This document shows positions 8,007 through 17,465 of a stretch of 64,000 nt of DNA, one piece after another (within the stretch, counting starts at the first letter, position 1; each line of letters begins with the position of its first letter). The notes under the pieces are model-generated. The model worked only from the letters and a program-made list of their open reading frames with translations. It was not told the DNA's origin and ran no database searches. The stretch is from Paracoccus sp. MA. GTDB taxonomy: Bacteria; Pseudomonadota; Alphaproteobacteria; Rhodobacterales; Rhodobacteraceae. The position numbers and the translations under genes were made by a program. The stretch lies in contig NZ_CP087598.1 in assembly GCF_020990385.1 (NCBI RefSeq), positions 1,036,001 to 1,100,000 on the forward strand. The letters run 5' to 3'.

Positions 8007-8654
8007 TCAGTTGGTCGGGACGATCAGGATTTCCACGCGGCGGTTCTGCGCCCGCCCGGCCGCGGTGTCGTTCGAGGCCACCGGCTGGGTGGCGCCGCGC
8101 CCGGCGGTGGTCACGCGGTTCTGCGAGACGCCGCCAGCGGTCAGGATGCCGGCGACCGAGCGTGCACGGCGTTCGGACAGGTCCTGGTTATAGGCGGCCG
8201 AGCCGGTGCTGTCGGTATGGCCGATCACCTGGATGCGGCTGTTCGGATATTGGTTCAGGTTGCGGGCGATGGTGTAGAGGTCGTTCTGCCCCTGCGCGCC
8301 CACGGCCGCCGAATCGGTGGCGAAAAGCGTCGTCTCGGGCATGATGACCGACAGGTGCGTGCCGTGGTTCACCACCCGGATGTTGGGATTGTTCAGCGAC
8401 TGCTGCAGCGCGCGCTGCTGCTGGTCGAGGATCGAGCCGCCGACGGCCCCCGCCGTGGCGCCGATGATCGCGCCCTTGACGGCGTTCGAGCGGCTTTCGC
8501 CCGCGCCGATCAGGCCGCCCACCACCGCGCCCGCGACGGCGCCCTGCTGGGTGCGGCTCATTTGCTGGGGCTGGCCGGAAGGATCGGTCGGCGCGCAGGC
8601 GCTGATGGCAATCACGCCGGCAGAGGCGAGAAGCAGCGAAATACGGGTCTTCAT
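8007..8654 (-). CDS. OmpA-family peptidoglycan-associated lipoprotein
   Basis: 215 residues from the ATG at 8654, which is followed by a lipoprotein signal (MKTRISLLLASAGVIAISAC). Next comes a glycine-zipper segment, QQGAVAGAVVGGLIGAGE and AIIGATAGAVGGSILDQQ, likely membrane inserting. The C-terminal OmpA domain shows IQVIGHTDSTGSAAYNQDLSERRA, with the conserved Asp and Arg that bind diaminopimelate of peptidoglycan, and ends NRRVEILI. This is the YiaD/Pal-like layout seen in many alphaproteobacteria. It probably links the outer membrane to the cell wall. The frame extends further upstream but without family resemblance. Confidence 0.88.
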   Translation of the reverse strand: MKTRISLLLASAGVIAISACAPTDPSGQPQQMSRTQQGAVAGAVVGGLIGAGESRSNAVKGAIIGATAGAVGGSILDQQQRALQQSLNNPNIRVVNHGTHLSVIMPETTLFATDSAAVGAQGQNDLYTIARNLNQYPNSRIQVIGHTDSTGSAAYNQDLSERRARSVAGILTAGGVSQNRVTTAGRGATQPVASNDTAAGRAQNRRVEILIVPTN

Positions 8655-8816
8655 TCTTTCACCTTTCTTTTGAGGGCGATCCACCGCCGCCTGTCCTTGC
8701 GACGCGGCCGGCCCTGCCGTTTCCGGAAGGCCGGCGACTGATGCCCAAACGCGGCCACATTGGCATGGGTTCCGGGCCAACTCCACCGGAATAGACGGAA
8801 AATTCCCCGCCTCGGC

Positions 8817-9413
8817 TCACAAAGCGGCGATGGCGAGCGGCGCGATGCTCGCGCCTTCGCGCGCCAGCAGCGCGCGCTTGACCGCCTCGCCCCAGTGATA
8901 GCCGCCGATGGCGCCGCCGGTGCGGGTGACGCGGTGGCAGGGGATCGCCCAGGAGACCGGGTTCTGCCCGACCGCCGTGCCGACGGCGCGCAGGGCCCTC
9001 GGCCGGCCGATGCGCTCGGCCAGCATGGCATAGCTGATCACCTGCCCGGCCGGCACCTGGGCCAGCGCCCGCCAGACCTGCAGCTGGAACGCGGTGCCGG
9101 TCAGCCGCACCGCGATCTCGCCCCGTCCGCTCAGCAGCGCCTGGATGGCCGGGGCCAGCGCCTCGGGCGCCTCGACCGTCCGGGCGCGGGGAAAGCGGGC
9201 GGTCAGGTCGGCCTCGACCTGATCCTCGGTCATCGGTCCGGCGAAGCCCAGGGCCCAGAGCGCGCCGCCCGAGCCATAGGCGACGACCGTGCCGAGCGGT
9301 GTCGGGAAGCGACCGCGGCACAACACCGTGCCAAGATCGTCGGCCGGCTGGCTGCTGATCGCGACCCGCAGCCCGTGCTCGACCGGGGCGAAGGAGAAGA
9401 ACGTCCGTGTCAT
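8817..9413 (-). CDS. ogt: Methylated-DNA--protein-cysteine S-methyltransferase
   Basis: 198 residues. It removes O6-methylguanine lesions from DNA by irreversible transfer to its own cysteine. The active-site PCHRV motif places the acceptor at Cys159. VWRALAQVPAGQVISYAMLAERIGRPRA is the DNA-binding helix-turn-helix, and GGYHWGEAVKRALLAREGA closes the domain. The start at 9413 (MTRTFFSF) fits family length; the frame is open to 9521, but that region overlaps the front of the divergent nth. The two repair genes are therefore divergently arranged with about 100 bases between starts. Confidence 0.9.
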   Translation of the reverse strand: MTRTFFSFAPVEHGLRVAISSQPADDLGTVLCRGRFPTPLGTVVAYGSGGALWALGFAGPMTEDQVEADLTARFPRARTVEAPEALAPAIQALLSGRGEIAVRLTGTAFQLQVWRALAQVPAGQVISYAMLAERIGRPRALRAVGTAVGQNPVSWAIPCHRVTRTGGAIGGYHWGEAVKRALLAREGASIAPLAIAAL

Positions 9414-9514
9414 CTTTGCCTCGCAACTGCTTTCCGTGGCAGAGTAGCGCGGTCTCGCGGCAAATCCACGCGGGAATGCTTGCGCAGGACCGCCGGGCAG
9501 GGCATCTGGGCGCC

Positions 9515-10183
9515 ATGGCACGCAGCATCTCCCTTCGTCTTCCGCCGGCCTTGCCCTATGCGGCGCAGGTCGAGATCTTTTCCCGGTTCCGCGAGGCGAA
9601 TCCGCAGCCGGTGACCGAGCTGGAATACACCAACGCCTTCACCCTGCTGGTGGCGGTGGCGCTGTCGGCGCAGGCGACCGATGTCGGGGTGAACAAGGCG
9701 ACGAAATCGCTGTTCCGGCGCGTCGGCACCCCGCAGCAGATGCTGGATCTGGGCCTTGAGGCGCTGACCGAGGAGATCCGCACCATCGGGCTTTACCGGC
9801 AGAAGGCGAAGAATGTCATCGCGCTGTCGCGCCGGCTGGTCGAGGAATATGGCGGCGAGGTGCCGCAGTCGCGCGCCGCGCTGATGACCCTGCCCGGCGT
9901 CGGGCGCAAGACCGCGAATGTGGTGCTGAACAGCGTGTTCCATTTCCCGGCGCAGGCGGTCGACACGCATATCTTCCGGGTCGGCAACCGCACCCGCATC
10001 GCGCCGGGCCGCGACGTCGCCGAGGTCGAGCGCGCCATCGAGGACAACGTCCCCGTCCCTTTCCAGCAGAACGCGCATCACTGGCTGATCCTGCACGGCC
10101 GCTATATCTGCCAGGCGCGGCGCCCGCGCTGCCGGATCTGCCCCATCGAAGACCTGTGCCCCTATGAGGAGAAGACCGAATGA
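9515..10183 (+). CDS. nth: Endonuclease III (DNA glycosylase/AP lyase)
   Basis: 222 residues. It excises oxidised pyrimidines and cuts abasic sites. The helix-hairpin-helix LPGVGRKTANVVL contains the catalytic Lys132, and VDTHIFRV contains the catalytic Asp150. The C terminus has four cysteines (C199, C206, C209, C215) in C-x6-C-x2-C-x5-C spacing, the 4Fe-4S cluster of the family. ATG 9515 gives the family N terminus with a short extension. The TGA overlaps the ATG of the following kinase gene, which suggests cotranslation. Confidence 0.95.
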   Translation: MARSISLRLPPALPYAAQVEIFSRFREANPQPVTELEYTNAFTLLVAVALSAQATDVGVNKATKSLFRRVGTPQQMLDLGLEALTEEIRTIGLYRQKAKNVIALSRRLVEEYGGEVPQSRAALMTLPGVGRKTANVVLNSVFHFPAQAVDTHIFRVGNRTRIAPGRDVAEVERAIEDNVPVPFQQNAHHWLILHGRYICQARRPRCRICPIEDLCPYEEKTE

Positions 10184-11187
10184 CCACCCCCTATGTGATC
10201 GGCATCGGCAATGCCGTCATGGACGTGATCGCCCCGACCTCGGATGCGACGCTGGCGCGGCTGGAGGTGGAAAAGGGCATCATGCAGCTGATCGACCGCG
10301 AGCGGTCCGAATTCCTGATGGCGGCGCAATCGGCCGATCCGCAGGCCGGCAAGGCGCGGCTGGTGCCCGGCGGCTCGGTCGCCAATACGCTGGCGGGGCT
10401 GGGGATGCTGGGGCTGCGCACCGCCTTCATCGGCAAGGTGGCCGGCGATCCCCTGGGGCTGAGCTATGCCGAGCAGACCGAGGCGCAGGGCACGGTCTTC
10501 GTCAATCCGCCGGTGGCGGGAGAGGTGGCGCCGACCTCGCGCTCGATCATCTTCGTGACGCCGGACGGCGAGCGGTCGATGAACACCTATCTGGGCATCT
10601 CGGCCGAGCTGGGGGCCGATGACGTGAACCCCGCGACCTTCAGCGGCGCCGGCTGGCTGTTCCTGGAAGGCTATCTGTTCGACAAGGATGCCGGCAAGGC
10701 GGCCTTCCTCAAGGCGGCCGAGGCCTGCCACAAGGCGGGCGGACAGGCGGGGATCGCACTGTCCGACCCGTTCTGCGTCGACCGCCACCGCGCCGATTTC
10801 CGCCGGCTGGTGGCCGGGCCGATGGATTACGTCATCGGCAATGTCCACGAATGGCAATCGCTCTATCAGGTCGAGGATCTGGAGGAGGCGCTGCGGCTGG
10901 CCGCGGCGGATTGCGGCACGGTGATCTGCACCCGCTCGGGCGAGGATGCGATCCTGATCCGCGGGGGCGAGCGGGTGACGGCGCCGGTGCATCGCGTGGT
11001 GCCGGTGGATGCGACCGGGGCGGGCGACCAGTTTGCCGCCGGGCTGATCTACGGGCTGGCCGTGGGCGCCGATCTGGCGGCGGCGGGGCACATGGGCTGC
11101 ATCGCGGCAGCCGAGGTGATCAGCCATGTCGGCGCCCGGCCGGAAAGCGATCTGTTGGCGGCCTTTCGGAACGAAGGGCTGATCTAG
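10180..11187 (+). CDS. PfkB-family sugar/nucleoside kinase (adenosine kinase-like)
   Basis: 335 residues with both PfkB signatures: an N-terminal glycine motif GGSVANTLAGLGMLG with GKVAGDPLG, and a C-terminal VPVDATGAGDQFAAGLIYGL whose Asp is the catalytic base and whose GAGD forms the anion hole. The start GIGNAVMDVIAP and the alphaproteobacterial distribution match proteins annotated as adenosine kinase. The substrate is not proved by sequence, because ribokinase-type sugar kinases share these motifs. It overlaps nth by 4 bases and is followed by a large palindromic repeat element. Confidence 0.85.
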   Translation: MTTPYVIGIGNAVMDVIAPTSDATLARLEVEKGIMQLIDRERSEFLMAAQSADPQAGKARLVPGGSVANTLAGLGMLGLRTAFIGKVAGDPLGLSYAEQTEAQGTVFVNPPVAGEVAPTSRSIIFVTPDGERSMNTYLGISAELGADDVNPATFSGAGWLFLEGYLFDKDAGKAAFLKAAEACHKAGGQAGIALSDPFCVDRHRADFRRLVAGPMDYVIGNVHEWQSLYQVEDLEEALRLAAADCGTVICTRSGEDAILIRGGERVTAPVHRVVPVDATGAGDQFAAGLIYGLAVGADLAAAGHMGCIAAAEVISHVGARPESDLLAAFRNEGLI

Positions 11188-11205
11188 CCGCCAGTGGTGC
11201 GGGCA

Positions 11206-11297
11206 GCATGGGTATTTAGGAAACAGAGAAAGCCCGAGCGGTCGAGGCGATCGGCGCCTCTCGGCATGCGCCTTCTCTGTTTTCCAAATACCCATGC
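11206..11297. repeat. Palindromic intergenic element, copy 1
   Basis: Inverted arms GCATGGGTATTT-(A)GGAAACAGAGAA (from 11206) and the reverse complement of GCATGGGTATTTGGAAAACAGA (ending 11297) enclose about 35 bases. It fills the gap between the convergent kinase and fadB genes and could act as a two-way terminator. The same arm occurs at three other loci in the window. Confidence 0.75.
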
Positions 11298-11346
11298 GAC
11301 GTTTCGGACAAGGCCGGGGGTGGCGGCCTTGTCCGGTGGTTCCGGG

Positions 11347-13524
11347 CTAGGCCGCCTTGCGGGCGGTCTTGCCGTAGAAGCTTTCGCCTTTTGCCGCCAT
11401 ATCCGCCAGAAGCTGCGGCGGGGCGAAGCGCGGGCCGAACTTCCCGGTGAGATCTTCGGCGATCTCGACCGCGCGCGGGGCGCCCAGCATGTCGAGCCAG
11501 CCGAAGGGGCCGCCCGACCAGGGCGCGAAGCCCCAGCCGAGGATGGCGCCGACATCGCCTTCGCGGATGTCCTCGAGCACGCCTTCCTCGAGCGCCCGGA
11601 CCGCTTCCAGAGATTGCGCGAACATCAGCCGGTGCTGGATCTCGGTCAGTTCCGGCTGGCTGTCCGCTTCCGGCCATTCGGTCGCGAGGCCGGACCAGAA
11701 GCCCTGGCGCTTGGCCCCCTCGTCATAGTCGTAGAAGCCTGCCCTGGTCTTGCGGCCCAGCCGGCCCTGGTCGGCGAGTTTGAAGATCACCGCATCCACC
11801 GCTTCGTCCGGATAGGCGTCGCCCATGGCGGCCTTCGTCGCCTTGGCGATCTTGACGCCGAGGTCGATCGAGGTCTCGTCCACCAGTTGCAGCGGCCCCA
11901 GCGGCATGCCCATCATCTTGGCGGCGTTCTCGATCAGCACCGGGCTGACCCCTTCGGCCACCATGCGGATGCCCTCGTTGATATAGGGGATGATGCAGCG
12001 GTTGGCATAGAAGAAGCGCGCGTCGTTGACCACGATGGGGGTCTTGCGGATCTGGCGCACGAAATCCAGCGCCTTGGCCACGGCGCGCGGGCCGGTCTGT
12101 TTGCCCTTGATGATCTCGACCAGCAGCATCTTGTCCACGGGGCTGAAGAAGTGGATGCCGATGAACTGGTCGGGGCGGGCGCTGGCCTTGGCCAGTTCGG
12201 TGATCGGCAGGGTCGAGGTGTTGGTGGCGAAGATCGCGTCCTGCGGGATCACCGCCTCAGCCCGTTTCGTGACCTCGGCCTTGACGGCGGGATCCTCGAA
12301 CACCGCCTCGACCACCAGGTCGCAGCCTTGCAGGGCGGCGTAATCGGTGGTGGGCGTGATGCGGGAAAGCACCTCGGCCTTCTTCTCCTCGGTGGATTTC
12401 CTGCGGCTGATCGCCTTGTCGAGCAGGCCGGTGGAATAGGACTTGCCGCGCTCGGCCGCCTCTTGCGTCGAATCGATCAGCACCACCTCGATCCCGGCCA
12501 TGGCCGAGACATAGGCGATGCCGGCGCCCATCATGCCGGCGCCGAGGATCCCGACTTTCCTCACGCTTTGATCGGGGGCTTCGGGGCGGTTCGCGCCCTT
12601 TTCCAGCGCCTCCTTGTTGATGAAGAGGCTGCGGATCATCGCGGTCGAGCTGGGGTTCATCAGCACCTTGGTGAACCAGCGCGCCTCGATCTTCAGCGCC
12701 GTGTCGAAAGGCACCATGGCGCCCTCGTAGACGGCGCTCAGCAGCGCCTTCGCCGCCGGATAGACGCCGAGCGTCTTGCCATGCACCATGGCGCTGGCGC
12801 CGACGAAGGTCATGAAGCCGGCCGGGTGATAGGGCTCTCCGCCCGGCATCTTGTAGCCCTTGGCGTCCCAGGGCTTGACCAGATCGGCGTCGCTGGCCTT
12901 CAGCACCCAGTCGCGGGCCGCGGCGAGCGGATCGGCCACCACCTCGTCGATCAGCCCGGCGGACTTGGCCCTGGCCGGGTCGCTGAGCTTGCCTTCCAGC
13001 AGGAAGGGCGCCGCGCCCATCGCGCCCAGCTTGCGCACCAGACGGGTGGTGCCGCCGGCGCCGGGAAAGATGCCGACCATGATCTCGGGCAGGCCGATCT
13101 TGGCCTTGGCGTTCTCGGCGGCAAAGATGCGATGCGTGGCCAGCGGCAGTTCCAGCCCGATCCCCAGCGCGGTGCCGGGCAGGGCGGCCGCGACGGGCTT
13201 GCCGCCCTTCTTGGTCTTGGGGTCCATCCCCGCCAGTTCGATCTTGCGCAGCAGGTGATGCAGCGTCATCACGCCGTCGAACACCGCCTGCGCGCCGCCC
13301 TGCTTCATGCCGGCGATGACGTTCAGGTCCATGCCGGCGGCGAAATCCTTCTTGCCGCTGGTGATGACCACGCCCTTCACGGCCGCGTCGGCCAGCGCAT
13401 CGTCGATCAGCGTGTTCAGTTCGGCGGCACCGTCCAGCGACAGCACGTTCATCGACTTGCCCGGCACGTCCCAGGTGATGATGGCGACGCCGTCGGCGCC
13501 CTTATCCATGGTGAAATCGGTCAT
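11347..13524 (-). CDS. fadB: Fatty-acid oxidation complex alpha chain (enoyl-CoA hydratase/3-hydroxyacyl-CoA dehydrogenase)
   Basis: 725 residues. The N-terminal third is a crotonase domain, with GKPVAAALPGTALGIGLELPLA and GLPEIMVGIFPGAGGT holding the catalytic glutamates. The middle is the NAD-binding part of hydroxyacyl-CoA dehydrogenase (VGILGAGMMGAGIAYVSAMAG near residue 330, GIHFFSPVDKM with the catalytic His). Two C-terminal HAD domains follow (NRCIIPYINEG, GRLGRKTRAGFYDY). Together these hydrate enoyl-CoA and oxidise the 3-hydroxyacyl-CoA with NAD+. The start at 13524 lies 11 bases after the thiolase stop; the frame stays open into the thiolase gene, but that is an overlap shadow and not a fusion. 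Confidence 0.93.
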   Translation of the reverse strand: MTDFTMDKGADGVAIITWDVPGKSMNVLSLDGAAELNTLIDDALADAAVKGVVITSGKKDFAAGMDLNVIAGMKQGGAQAVFDGVMTLHHLLRKIELAGMDPKTKKGGKPVAAALPGTALGIGLELPLATHRIFAAENAKAKIGLPEIMVGIFPGAGGTTRLVRKLGAMGAAPFLLEGKLSDPARAKSAGLIDEVVADPLAAARDWVLKASDADLVKPWDAKGYKMPGGEPYHPAGFMTFVGASAMVHGKTLGVYPAAKALLSAVYEGAMVPFDTALKIEARWFTKVLMNPSSTAMIRSLFINKEALEKGANRPEAPDQSVRKVGILGAGMMGAGIAYVSAMAGIEVVLIDSTQEAAERGKSYSTGLLDKAISRRKSTEEKKAEVLSRITPTTDYAALQGCDLVVEAVFEDPAVKAEVTKRAEAVIPQDAIFATNTSTLPITELAKASARPDQFIGIHFFSPVDKMLLVEIIKGKQTGPRAVAKALDFVRQIRKTPIVVNDARFFYANRCIIPYINEGIRMVAEGVSPVLIENAAKMMGMPLGPLQLVDETSIDLGVKIAKATKAAMGDAYPDEAVDAVIFKLADQGRLGRKTRAGFYDYDEGAKRQGFWSGLATEWPEADSQPELTEIQHRLMFAQSLEAVRALEEGVLEDIREGDVGAILGWGFAPWSGGPFGWLDMLGAPRAVEIAEDLTGKFGPRFAPPQLLADMAAKGESFYGKTARKAA

Positions 13525-13535
13525 CTTCCCCTCCC

Positions 13536-14747
13536 TCAGACGCGCTCGATGATGGTGGCCGCGCCCATGCCGGACGCGATGCAGAGCGTGGCGAGGCCCA
13601 CGGTCTTGTCCTGCCGCTCCAGCTCGTCGAGCAGCGTGCCGATGATGATGGCGCCGGTTGCGCCCAGCGGGTGACCCAGCGCGATGGCGCCGCCGTTGAC
13701 GTTGACCACGCCGGGATCGACCTGGAAGGCCTGCATGAAGCGCAGCACGACCGAGGCGAAGGCCTCGTTCACCTCGAAGAGGTCGATGTCGGAAATCGCC
13801 ATTCCCGAATCGCGCAGAATCTTTTCCGTCACCGGCACCGGGCCGGTCAGCATGATCGTCGGATCGGTGCCGATCTTGGCGGTGGCGCGGATGCGGGCGC
13901 GGGGCTTCAGCCCGTGGGCCTTGCCGAATTCCGCATTGCCGATCAGCACGGCGGCGGCACCGTCCACGATGCCCGAGCTGTTGCCGGCATGGTGGATATG
14001 CTCGATATGGTCCAGATGCGGGTATTTCAGCATCGCCACCTTGTCGAAGCCGGGCATGGTTTCGCCCATCTCCTTGAAGCTGGCCTTCAGCTTGGCCAGA
14101 TCCTCCAGCGTGGTGCCGGGCCGCATGTATTCGTCGCGGTCGAGGATGGTCAGGCCGTTCTGGTCCCTGACCGGCACGATGGACCTGGCGAAGCGACCCT
14201 CCTCCCAGGCGATGGCGGCGCGGCGCTGGCTCTCGACGGCCAGGGCATCGGCCTCTTCGCGGGAAAAGCCGTATTCGGTGGCGATGATGTCGGCGCTGAT
14301 GCCCTGCGGCACGAAATAGGTCTTGAAGGTCAGGCTGGGATCGACCGCGATGGCGGCGCCGTCGCTGCCCATGGCGACGCGGCCCATCATCTCGACGCCC
14401 CCGGCGATATAGGCCTGGCCGGCGCCGCCCCGGACCTGGTTCGCGGCCAGGTTCACCGCCTCCATGCCCGAGGCGCAAAAGCGGTTGATGGCGAGGCCGG
14501 GGATGCTTTCGTCCAGGTCGGATTCCAGCACCGCCGAGCGGGCGAGGCAGCCGCCCTGTTCCTTGACCTGGGTGACATTGCCCCAGATCACGTCCTCGAC
14601 CGCATGGCCGGTCAGCCCGTTGCGTTCCTTGACGGCGTTCAGCAGCCGGGCGGAAAGCGCGACCGAGGTGACTTCGTGCAGGCTGCCGTCGGGGCGGCCC
14701 TTGCCGCGCGGGGTGCGGGCGGCGTCGTAGATATAGGCTTCGGTCAT
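13536..14747 (-). CDS. fadA: Acetyl-CoA C-acyltransferase (3-ketoacyl-CoA thiolase)
   Basis: 403 residues catalysing thiolytic cleavage of 3-ketoacyl-CoA. The nucleophilic cysteine is C91 in NRFCASGMEAVN. The other thiolase signatures are VNEAFA, NVNGGAIALGHPLGATGA with the catalytic His, and CIASGMGAA with the second active cysteine. It lies between the GST-like gene, which it overlaps by 4 bases (ATGA), and fadB, 11 bases downstream, so it completes the beta-oxidation operon. Biosynthetic acetoacetyl-CoA thiolases are similar, but the pairing with fadB favours the degradative role. Confidence 0.92.
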   Translation of the reverse strand: MTEAYIYDAARTPRGKGRPDGSLHEVTSVALSARLLNAVKERNGLTGHAVEDVIWGNVTQVKEQGGCLARSAVLESDLDESIPGLAINRFCASGMEAVNLAANQVRGGAGQAYIAGGVEMMGRVAMGSDGAAIAVDPSLTFKTYFVPQGISADIIATEYGFSREEADALAVESQRRAAIAWEEGRFARSIVPVRDQNGLTILDRDEYMRPGTTLEDLAKLKASFKEMGETMPGFDKVAMLKYPHLDHIEHIHHAGNSSGIVDGAAAVLIGNAEFGKAHGLKPRARIRATAKIGTDPTIMLTGPVPVTEKILRDSGMAISDIDLFEVNEAFASVVLRFMQAFQVDPGVVNVNGGAIALGHPLGATGAIIIGTLLDELERQDKTVGLATLCIASGMGAATIIERV

Positions 14748-15385
14748 GCGTCCTCCTTCGCGGCCCGGTCCGCGGGGTTGCCGGGCATCAGGTCATAGGG
14801 GGGTTTCCAGCCGGGCAGCGCCTGAATGCGGCCCAGCCAGGCGTCGATATGGGGCCATTCGGCGCGGTCGAAGCCGAAGGGCTCCGGGTAATAGAGATAG
14901 CTGCAGCTGGACAGGTCGGCGATGCTCGGTCCCTCGCCCGCCAGCCAGGCGCGGCCGGCCAGGTGCCCGTCCAGCGTCTTCAGCGCCGCCCTGCAGCGCC
15001 CTTGCAGCCAGGCGATGACCTCGGCCGGGCGCTTCTCGGGCGGCAGGAAGTTCATCAGGAAGCGCAGCGCGCCGAATTGCGCCGAGCCCTTGTGATTGTC
15101 CCAGAACAGCCAGCGCAGGATCTCGTCGCGATCGCCATCCAGGAAGCGCCCGGTCCTCTCGGCCAGATGCAGCAGGATGACGCCCGACTGGGTCAGCCTG
15201 CGGCCGTCCTCGACGAAGACCGGCGCCTCGCCCATCTCGTTGAGCGCCTGGTATTCGGCGCCGCGGGTGGCGCCGCCGAAGAAATCCACGAAGACCGGGT
15301 GCCAGGGATAGCCCGTCAGCTGCATCATCAGGGCCACCTTGTAGGAATGGCCGGATTCTCCGAAACAATGAAGCTGGGCGGTCAT
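14744..15385 (-). CDS. Glutathione S-transferase-like protein
   Basis: 213 residues. The N-terminal thioredoxin-like domain has CFGESGHSYKVALM, where a Ser rather than Tyr is near the glutathione site, and EAPVFVEDGRRLTQSGVILLHLAE, the glutathione-binding segment. The all-helical C-terminal domain contains WLAGEGPSIADLSSCSYLYYP, the N-capping box of GSTs. The start at 15385 gives the usual family N terminus. Its place inside the operon between acyl-CoA dehydrogenase and thiolase suggests a role in handling fatty-acid or reactive acyl intermediates. The reaction is unknown. Confidence 0.82.
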   Translation of the reverse strand: MTAQLHCFGESGHSYKVALMMQLTGYPWHPVFVDFFGGATRGAEYQALNEMGEAPVFVEDGRRLTQSGVILLHLAERTGRFLDGDRDEILRWLFWDNHKGSAQFGALRFLMNFLPPEKRPAEVIAWLQGRCRAALKTLDGHLAGRAWLAGEGPSIADLSSCSYLYYPEPFGFDRAEWPHIDAWLGRIQALPGWKPPYDLMPGNPADRAAKEDA

Positions 15386-15430
15386 CTGGGCTTCCTTTTC
15401 TGCTCGGGACGGGCTGTTGAACACTTGGGA

Positions 15431-15628
15431 ATGGGTATTTGTGAAACAAAGAAGGCTTTAGGGATTTCTTAACGCTTCCGTCCTAGTGTCGGTCTCGCGG
15501 TACAGGCTGGGGAGCCGATGACCGCAAACAGAGAAGGCGCTTCGAGTTCCCCGCTTCTCTCCTGTCTCTCAGGCGGAGCCGGGTCCTCGAAGCCCACCTT
15601 CGGCTTTCTCTGTTTTTCAAATACCCAT
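15431..15628. repeat. Palindromic intergenic element, copy 2
   Basis: Left arm ATGGGTATTTGTGAAACAAA (from 15431) and right arm, read on the minus strand, ATGGGTATTTGAAAAACAG (ending 15628) are inverted around about 150 bases. The interior also has an extra AAACAGAGAAGG fragment near 15527. It sits between acyl-CoA dehydrogenase and the GST-like gene, the only gap over 200 bases inside this operon. Confidence 0.7.
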
Positions 15629-15662
15629 GCGGCCTTGCCTCCTGGCGTTCCCGCCGTTGATT

Positions 15663-17441
15663 TCAGAACTGCGTTGCATCCAGCGCCATCACCGGCTCGG
15701 CGCCTGAACGGATGCGGGCGAGATGCATCCCGGTCGCCGACAGTTGCCGGGCCATGTAATAGCGGCCCGTCGCCAGCTTGGTCTCGTGGAAGGCGGCGTC
15801 CTGCGTGCCTTCGCTCAGAGCCTTGCGCGATGCGGCGGCCATGCGGGTCCACATCAGACCCAGCGCCACATGGCCGAACAGATGCATGAAGTCGTAGGAG
15901 CCGGCCAGCGCCGCGTTCGGGCTCTTCATGCCCTGCTCCATGAAGAACATCGCTGCCGCCTGCAGGTCCTTCGAGGCGGCCTTCAGCGGTTCGCAGAAAC
16001 CCGCTTTCAGCGTCTCGTCGGCTTCATGCGCCTTGATCTCGGCCTTGACCAGCTCGAAGAAGGCCATGATCGGCTTGCCGCCCTCGGCCGCCAGCTTGCG
16101 GCCCACGAGATCCAGCGCCTGCACGCCGTTCGCGCCCTCGTAGATCATGGCGATGCGCGCGTCGCGGACGAATTGCGACATGCCCTGTTCCTCGATATAG
16201 CCGTGGCCGCCGAAGACCTGCTGGGCCTGCACCGCCGATTCGAAACCCTTGTCGGTCAGGAAGCCCTTGATCACCGGCGTCAGCAGCGAGACGAGGTCGT
16301 GCGCCTCCTTGTCCTCGGCCAGCACCGCGCGGTCGATCAGATGCGCGCCCCAGAAGGCCAGCGCGCGCGCGCCTTCCAGGAAGCTTTTCTGGTCCATCAG
16401 GTTGCGGCGGATGTCGGGATGCACGATCAGCGGGTCGGCCGGTCCCGCGGGGTTCTCGTCCCCGGTCACGGCGCGGCCCTGCAGCCGGTCGCGGGCATAG
16501 GCGACGGCGTTCTGATAGGCGGCCTCGGCCACCGAATAGCCCTGCAGGCCGACGCCGATCCGGGCCTCGTTCATCATGGTGAACATGGCGCGCATGCCCT
16601 TGTGCAGCTCTCCCAGCAGCCAGCCTTTCGCGCCGTCATAGTTCATCACGCAGGTGGCATTGCCGTGAATGCCCATCTTTTCCTCGAGATTGCTGACCGA
16701 GACGGCGTTGCGCTCGCCCAGGGAGCCGTCCTCGTTGACCAGGAATTTCGGCACGATGAAGAGCGAGATGCCCTTGGTGCCCTCGCCGCCGCCCGGCGCC
16801 TTGGCCAGCACCAGGTGGATCACGTTCTGCGCCATGTCGTGGTCGCCGGCCGAGATGAAGATCTTCTGTCCGGTGATCCGGTAGCTGCCATCCTCCTGCG
16901 GCTCGGCCCTGGTGCGCAGCAGGCCCAGGTCGGTGCCGGCATGGGGCTCGGTCAGGTTCATGGTGCCGGTCCATTCGCAGCTGACCATCTTCGGCAGGTA
17001 GGTGGCCTTCTGCTGGTCCGTGCCATGGGCGTGGATGGCGGAATAGGCGCCATGGGTCAGGCCCTGATACATGGTGAAGGCCATGTTCGAGGCCGAGAAC
17101 ATCTCGCCCGCGGCCAGGCCGATCACATAGGGCATGCCCTGGCCGCCATAGTCCGGGTCGCAATCGAGCGCGGTCCAGCCGCCCTCGCGCATCTGCCCGA
17201 AGGCTTCGAGAAAGCCCCTGGGCGTGTGCACCACCCCGTTTTCCAGCCTGCAGCCCTCGCGGTCGCCGACGGCGTTCAGCGGCGCCAGCACCTCGGAGGC
17301 CAGCTTGCCGGCCGCCTCCAGCACGGCCCGGGTGAAGTCGCGGTCGAGCTCGCCATAGCCCGGAAGATCCTGCTTCGAGATCTCGAGCACGTCATGCAGC
17401 ACGAACTGCATGTCGCGGACAGGGGCGGAGTAGGTGGTCAT
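15663..17441 (-). CDS. Acyl-CoA dehydrogenase (FadE/DmdC-like, long form)
   Basis: 592 residues, longer than the ~380 of short-chain enzymes. It has an extra N-terminal helix ([20 protein letters not shown]) and a C-terminal domain (from about residue 460) of the type found in bacterial FadE-like and methylmercaptopropionyl-CoA dehydrogenases. [19 protein letters not shown] and the FISAGDHD segment line the FAD site; [19 protein letters not shown] holds the catalytic glutamate. With thiolase and FadB downstream it should carry out the first oxidation of fatty acyl-CoA. DmdC itself is a close paralogue family, but no other DMSP gene is here. Confidence 0.9.
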   Translation of the reverse strand: MTTYSAPVRDMQFVLHDVLEISKQDLPGYGELDRDFTRAVLEAAGKLASEVLAPLNAVGDREGCRLENGVVHTPRGFLEAFGQMREGGWTALDCDPDYGGQGMPYVIGLAAGEMFSASNMAFTMYQGLTHGAYSAIHAHGTDQQKATYLPKMVSCEWTGTMNLTEPHAGTDLGLLRTRAEPQEDGSYRITGQKIFISAGDHDMAQNVIHLVLAKAPGGGEGTKGISLFIVPKFLVNEDGSLGERNAVSVSNLEEKMGIHGNATCVMNYDGAKGWLLGELHKGMRAMFTMMNEARIGVGLQGYSVAEAAYQNAVAYARDRLQGRAVTGDENPAGPADPLIVHPDIRRNLMDQKSFLEGARALAFWGAHLIDRAVLAEDKEAHDLVSLLTPVIKGFLTDKGFESAVQAQQVFGGHGYIEEQGMSQFVRDARIAMIYEGANGVQALDLVGRKLAAEGGKPIMAFFELVKAEIKAHEADETLKAGFCEPLKAASKDLQAAAMFFMEQGMKSPNAALAGSYDFMHLFGHVALGLMWTRMAAASRKALSEGTQDAAFHETKLATGRYYMARQLSATGMHLARIRSGAEPVMALDATQF

Positions 17442-17465
17442 CGGTCCCTCCCAGGGGATATGCCG

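Noticed and set aside
11194..13674. An 826-codon plus-strand frame opposite fadB
   Set aside because: Antisense shadow of a well-supported gene, beginning inside the palindromic repeat.
11347..14478. Apparent fusion of thiolase-region and FadB into one 1043-residue protein
   Set aside because: The part upstream of 13524 is a wrong frame of the thiolase gene; the true thiolase is complete in another frame with its own stop at 13536.
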